NCBI GenBank assembly: GCA_022777285.1 | Contig: JALFGN010000041.1 | Coordinates: forward strand, 1 to 54,425 | Length of the DNA: 54,425 nt | Reading direction: 5' to 3' | From: Blautia sp. | Lineage (GTDB): Bacteria; Bacillota; Clostridia; Lachnospirales; Lachnospiraceae | In this document: positions 51,544 through 54,425 of the stretch, piece by piece | How the letters are laid out: every line of letters starts with the position of its first letter | Numbering within the stretch: position 1 is the stretch's first letter | Translations under genes and position numbers: made by a program | Notes under the pieces: model-generated | The model's database searches: none | What the model was told of the DNA's origin: nothing | The model's input: the letters and a program-made list of their open reading frames with translations, nothing else

Positions 51544-51572
51544 AGTGTAGCGGAATAAAAAATACTTGTCAA
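51544..51572 (-). promoter_or_regulatory. Promoter of the MATE gene
   Basis: On the minus strand TTGACA (51572-51567), 17 bp, TACACT (51549-51544). The predicted start is near 51537. Confidence 0.78.
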
Positions 51573-51619
51573 TCGTATGTTGCAGTTAAAAAAAGTTTGT
51601 GAGAAAAATAAAAAAATGC

Positions 51620-51648
51620 TTGCAATTTGGAAAAACATAGTGTATTAT
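51620..51648 (+). promoter_or_regulatory. Promoter of tRNA-Glu(CTC)
   Basis: TTGCAA (51620-51625), 17 bp, TATTAT (51643-51648). Both hexamers and the spacing are the same as in the Glu-Cys array promoter at 1570-1598. The tRNA begins 11 bp after the -10. Confidence 0.8.
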
Positions 51649-51658
51649 AAATGAGTAC

Positions 51659-51730
51659 GGTTCGTTGGTCAAGCGGTTAAGACGCCGCCCTCTCACGGCG
51701 GAAACAGGGGTTCGATTCCCCTACGAACTG
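51659..51730 (+). tRNA. tRNA-Glu (CTC)
   Basis: A 72-nt cloverleaf. The acceptor GGTTCGT pairs with ACGAACT (first pair G-T), the anticodon loop CTCTCAC gives CTC, the T arm is AGGGGTTCGATTCCCCT and the discriminator is G. It reads GAG codons, complementing the two TTC copies at 1.3-1.5 kb. Confidence 0.93.
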
Positions 51731-51733
51731 CTG

Positions 51734-51762
51734 AAAAGTCCTGTTACTGCAGGACTTTTTTT
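51734..51762 (+). terminator. Terminator after tRNA-Glu(CTC)
   Basis: AAAAGTCCTG pairs with CAGGACTTTT around TTACTG, with a T-run following. Confidence 0.9.
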
Positions 51763-51826
51763 ATTTCGCATGAAACCAAAATCCTCCGGGAGGAGTGACG
51801 GTTGTAAAAGTATTTTTCGTGATTGT

Positions 51827-51855
51827 TTGAACATATACTGGAAATCATATATAAT
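51827..51855 (+). promoter_or_regulatory. Promoter of the repeat surface protein gene
   Basis: TTGAAC (51827-51832), 17 bp, TATAAT (51850-51855), about 74 bp before the start codon. Confidence 0.75.
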
Positions 51856-51928
51856 TATTACAGGAAAAGTAGAAATGTGTAAGCATTCCTGCGATCTGTA
51901 ATGAAGTTTAAAACAGGAGGAAAGTAGT

Positions 51929-53995
51929 ATGAAGCAAATGAAGAAAGCAGCTGCATTCTGCCTGTGTCTGTTGCTGGGGATTCAGAGCGTGAGCCAGTGG
52001 GGAAATGTGGATGTATACGCAGACGCAGATACAGATGTTGCGCAGAGTCTTACTCTGGAAGTCGGAGGTAAGGAAGAAGTAAAGGTTACCTTGTCTGAAG
52101 AGGAAAGTATTGCAGTTTCATCGGAAAACAGCAAGATTGCAGATGGTATTGTTACCGGTAAATCGGTCATCTCTTCCGGAGGTACGAAAGAATATGGTTA
52201 CACCATTACGGTATCGGGAAACCAGATCGGGGAAACTGTCATTTATGTAAAGAATCAGGATGAAATTGTTGAGACGATCCATGTATCCGTTCAGGCAAAA
52301 GAGTTAAATGCAGGGTGTTGTGTGGGTTCCAAACAGTCGTATACTTTGACGACTGCTTATTCCGAAGACCTGTCTGTAGAAGGGATAAAGGGAATCACAG
52401 GAAAAGTTACAAGTAAGATACAGGAACAGTCTTCGATAACAATCAATAACGAAACCACGACGATCGTCACTTATAAGTATGTCTTTGAACTGACATTCCC
52501 GGAAATCGGTGAATATGAAAGCAGGATCAGTGGAAGTGAATCCGGTCTGATTGCAGTTGTGAAAGCAAATATCAAAGAGCATCAGTGGGATGAAGGTGTA
52601 ATTCAGAAAGAAGCAACCTGTACAGAAAAAGGAGAAAAAGAACATACCTGTGAAGTCTGCGGCGAAACCAGAACAGAAGAAATCAATGCTCTGGGACACA
52701 CATGGGCAGAAGCATATACCGTTGAACAGGAACCGACTTGTACAGAGAAGGGCCAGAAAAGTATCCATTGTGTGACTTGTGATATCGTAAAAGAAGATTC
52801 CATACAAGAGATTCCGGCAACCGGCCACACCTGGAATGAGGAATATACGGTAGATGTGGCACCGACCTGCACAGAAACAGGAGAAAAAAGCATTCATTGT
52901 GCAACCTGTAATGCAATCAAAGAAGGTTCCGAAGAAGAGGTGGAACCAGTTGGACATATCTGGAATGACAAGTATACCATTGACAAAGAACCGACTTGCA
53001 CAGAAGAAGGAGTAAAAGCCCTCCATTGCACTGCATGCGGAGAGGAAAAAGAAGATTCACAGGTAATCATTCCAAAGACTGGCCATGATTATGGCGATTG
53101 GGTAGTGACCAAAGAAGCGACCCTTACAGAAGAGGGTATGCAGGTAAAGACCTGTAAACACTGTGGAAATGAAGTTTCCGAGACCATTGCCAAATTAAAA
53201 GGACAGTGGAAGAGCAACAGCCGTGGATACTGGTATGAATATGCAGATGGAAGTTATCCAAAGAGCTGCTGGAAAAAAATTGATGGAAGCTGGTACTATT
53301 TTGATGAGAAAGGGTACCGTGTAACCGGATGGCTGAAACAGAAAAATATCTGGTATTACCTGGATACCGATGGAAAAATGGTAACTGGTTTGAACACCAT
53401 CGAAAAAGCGACATATTATTTTGATAATACCGGAGCAATGAAAACCGGATGGGTGAAACTGGATGGTTCTTTGTATTATTTTAACGCCAGTGGTGCTATG
53501 GCAAAGGGCTGGAAGAAACTGGATAATGTCTGGTATTATCTGGACAAATCCGATGGTGCAATGCAGACGGGCTGGTTAAAAGAAAAAGAAACCTGGTATT
53601 ATCTGGATACCGATGGAAAGATGGTAACGGGATGGAAAAAAATCAGCGGCAAATGGTATTACATGAATAAATCCGGAGCAATGCAGACAGGCTGGGAAAA
53701 AGTCAGCGGCAAATGGTATTATATGGATGATAATGGTGTGATGCAGACCGGATGGCTGAATGACAAGGGAACCAAATATTACCTGAATGCTTCCGGAGCA
53801 ATGGTTACCGGATGGAAGAAAATCGAAGGAATCTGGTATTATTTCAATAAATCCGGAGCTATGGTGACTTCTCAGTGGGTAGGAGATTACTATCTGAAAG
53901 AAGACGGTTCCATGGCTGCAGATGAATGGATTGGAGACAAATACGTTGACAGTACAGGAAAATATGTGCCGGATAAAGGAAAAGAAAATAAATAA
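51929..53995 (+). CDS. Secreted cell-wall-binding repeat protein
   Basis: A 688-residue exported protein. A signal peptide (residues 1 to about 33, ending near VYADA) is followed by a roughly 180-residue N-terminal domain of no recognised family. Five Cys-bearing repeats of about 42-45 residues come next (about 215-425; pattern TCTExG, then CxxC, then a GHxW boundary). The last 270 residues are about 11 choline-binding-type repeats (GWxKxxGxWYYxxxxGxMxTG), which hold the protein to the wall surface. The fifth Cys repeat has Leu in place of the first Cys (ATLTEEG). The ribosome site AGGAGG is strong. No enzymatic domain is visible; adhesion or a structural role is a guess. Confidence 0.88.
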   Translation: MKQMKKAAAFCLCLLLGIQSVSQWGNVDVYADADTDVAQSLTLEVGGKEEVKVTLSEEESIAVSSENSKIADGIVTGKSVISSGGTKEYGYTITVSGNQIGETVIYVKNQDEIVETIHVSVQAKELNAGCCVGSKQSYTLTTAYSEDLSVEGIKGITGKVTSKIQEQSSITINNETTTIVTYKYVFELTFPEIGEYESRISGSESGLIAVVKANIKEHQWDEGVIQKEATCTEKGEKEHTCEVCGETRTEEINALGHTWAEAYTVEQEPTCTEKGQKSIHCVTCDIVKEDSIQEIPATGHTWNEEYTVDVAPTCTETGEKSIHCATCNAIKEGSEEEVEPVGHIWNDKYTIDKEPTCTEEGVKALHCTACGEEKEDSQVIIPKTGHDYGDWVVTKEATLTEEGMQVKTCKHCGNEVSETIAKLKGQWKSNSRGYWYEYADGSYPKSCWKKIDGSWYYFDEKGYRVTGWLKQKNIWYYLDTDGKMVTGLNTIEKATYYFDNTGAMKTGWVKLDGSLYYFNASGAMAKGWKKLDNVWYYLDKSDGAMQTGWLKEKETWYYLDTDGKMVTGWKKISGKWYYMNKSGAMQTGWEKVSGKWYYMDDNGVMQTGWLNDKGTKYYLNASGAMVTGWKKIEGIWYYFNKSGAMVTSQWVGDYYLKEDGSMAADEWIGDKYVDSTGKYVPDKGKENK
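52581..53205 (+). repeat. Five tandem Cys-containing repeats in the surface protein
   Basis: Units of about 125-135 bp encode H-x-W, then TCTExG, a C-x2-C pair and a closing ATGH-like turn. Units 2-4 are most alike; unit 5 is degenerate. Confidence 0.8.
53206..53950 (+). repeat. Tandem choline-binding-type (CW_binding_1) repeats
   Basis: About eleven units of roughly 60-63 bp encode aromatic-rich 20-residue repeats with WYY and GxMxTGW. They end in the usual cap (QWVGDYYLKEDGSMA). Confidence 0.85.
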
Positions 53996-54013
53996 AGGGA
54001 TATAAAAAAACAG

Positions 54014-54058
54014 AAAAAGAGTCTGACCAGACAGGAGTTCGGTCAGACTCTTTTCTTT
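54014..54058 (+). terminator. Terminator after the surface protein gene
   Basis: AAAAGAGTCTGACC pairs perfectly with GGTCAGACTCTTTT around a 12-nt loop. The T-rich tail runs into the -35 of the next promoter. Confidence 0.92.
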
Positions 54059-54084
54059 ACAGCAGGAGCAGCAGAAGGTATAAT
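54056..54084 (+). promoter_or_regulatory. Promoter of the truncated last gene
   Basis: TTTACA (54056-54061), 17 bp, TATAAT (54079-54084), 41 bp before the start codon. Confidence 0.7.
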
Positions 54085-54125
54085 GCAGTTGTAGACATGA
54101 AAAGAAGAGATGAGGTGAAGGTTTT

Positions 54126-54425
54126 ATGTATCTGGTTGCATGTGTGGATGACCGTATGGGAATGTTGTTTCATCACCGAAGAGTCAGCCGGGATAAAAAG
54201 GTAAGCCAGGATATTCTGGATATGTGTAAAGACAAAAAACTGTACATAGAAGAAAGCTCTGCCCTGTTGTTTTCCGAATTTCCCGGTGAAAGGATTCGGA
54301 CCATAAAAGAGATTTCTGCTGCAGATTTGAAGGGGCAGTATGTCTTTCTGGAAGATCCGGAAAAAATTCAGGAGTCGGAGACAGAAACGATTATCCTGTA
54401 CCGTTGGAACCGGAAATACCCGGCA
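54126..54425 (+). CDS. Conserved small protein of unknown function, cut by window end
   Basis: An open frame of 100 codons that runs off the window. The ATG at 54126 lies behind GAGGTGAAGG. The product begins MYLVACVDDRMGMLFHHRR and continues with LYRWNRKYPA at the edge. This resembles a small conserved family of Lachnospiraceae that databases often label ribonuclease Z, although no metallo-beta-lactamase motif (HxHxDH) is present. I give no function. The rest of the gene lies outside. Confidence 0.7.
   Translation, partial: MYLVACVDDRMGMLFHHRRVSRDKKVSQDILDMCKDKKLYIEESSALLFSEFPGERIRTIKEISAADLKGQYVFLEDPEKIQESETETIILYRWNRKYPA

Noticed and set aside
52581-53950. Repeat array resembling CRISPR spacing
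   Set aside because: The repeats are in-frame protein repeats with drift at codon third positions, not identical repeats with unique spacers.

Overview
The window reads as chromosome of an anaerobic, spore-forming Firmicute of the Lachnospiraceae type (Blautia/Ruminococcus-like; genus not certain). Reasons: low-to-mid GC, strong AGGAGG-type ribosome sites, dipicolinate synthase genes, a LytS/YesM-type sensor with AraC-type regulators, fused PotCD, a selenium-dependent molybdenum hydroxylase maturation set, and a choline-binding-type repeat surface protein. There is no phage, transposon, insertion sequence or CRISPR array. It looks like core genome with dense operons, and no gene-free stretch exceeds about 230 bp.

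Layout. 1-1.6 kb: 3' tip of a 23S rRNA gene, tRNA-Asn, an esterase gene behind a perfect palindrome, then a tandemly duplicated Glu-Cys tRNA array on the minus strand. 1.7-3.5 kb: tRNA modification genes (dihydrouridine synthase, TrmO). 3.4-6.8 kb, minus: dpaA-dpaB-asnB, apparently read from a sigma-K-like promoter. 6.9-17.9 kb, plus: a sugar-binding lipoprotein with a YesM-like kinase and YesN-like regulator (no permease), an HPr-like protein without the phosphoryl histidine, then an AraC regulator with GH2 and GH42 beta-galactosidases. 18-25.3 kb: HD protein, lrgAB, feoAB (minus), bioY, and an M20 amidohydrolase with a YfcC-type carrier (minus).

25.6-30.5 kb: one tight seven-gene operon joining a phosphoesterase, uridine phosphorylase and cytidine deaminase to DUF3343, YedF, YqeB and a YqeC-MocA fusion, the maturation set for selenium-dependent molybdenum hydroxylases. 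30.5-33.6 kb: luxS, trpS, a UPF0303-like gene and an RluA-type pseudouridine synthase. 33.6-37.3 kb, minus: potA-potB-potCD, with rluA downstream. 37.6-41.9 kb: lactonase, CorA, a rhomboid-like membrane protein lacking the catalytic motif, and pyruvate kinase. 42-44.3 kb: HAD phosphatase, lysA, tRNA-Leu. 44.5-50.1 kb: RluA, patatin, Ppx and Ppk, probably one operon. 50.1-51.5 kb, minus: MATE efflux gene behind a promoter-proximal attenuator-like hairpin. 51.7-54.4 kb: tRNA-Glu(CTC), a secreted repeat protein, and the start of a small conserved gene cut by the window edge.

The most interesting points are the sigma-K-type dpaAB-asnB operon, the nucleoside-catabolism/Se-Mo-cofactor operon, the permease-less binding protein/kinase/regulator cassette, the inactive-looking rhomboid with a zinc ribbon, and several unassigned operators or leader hairpins (esterase, feoAB, M20 operon, MATE gene, HD gene). 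No clearly unprecedented multi-gene system was found.
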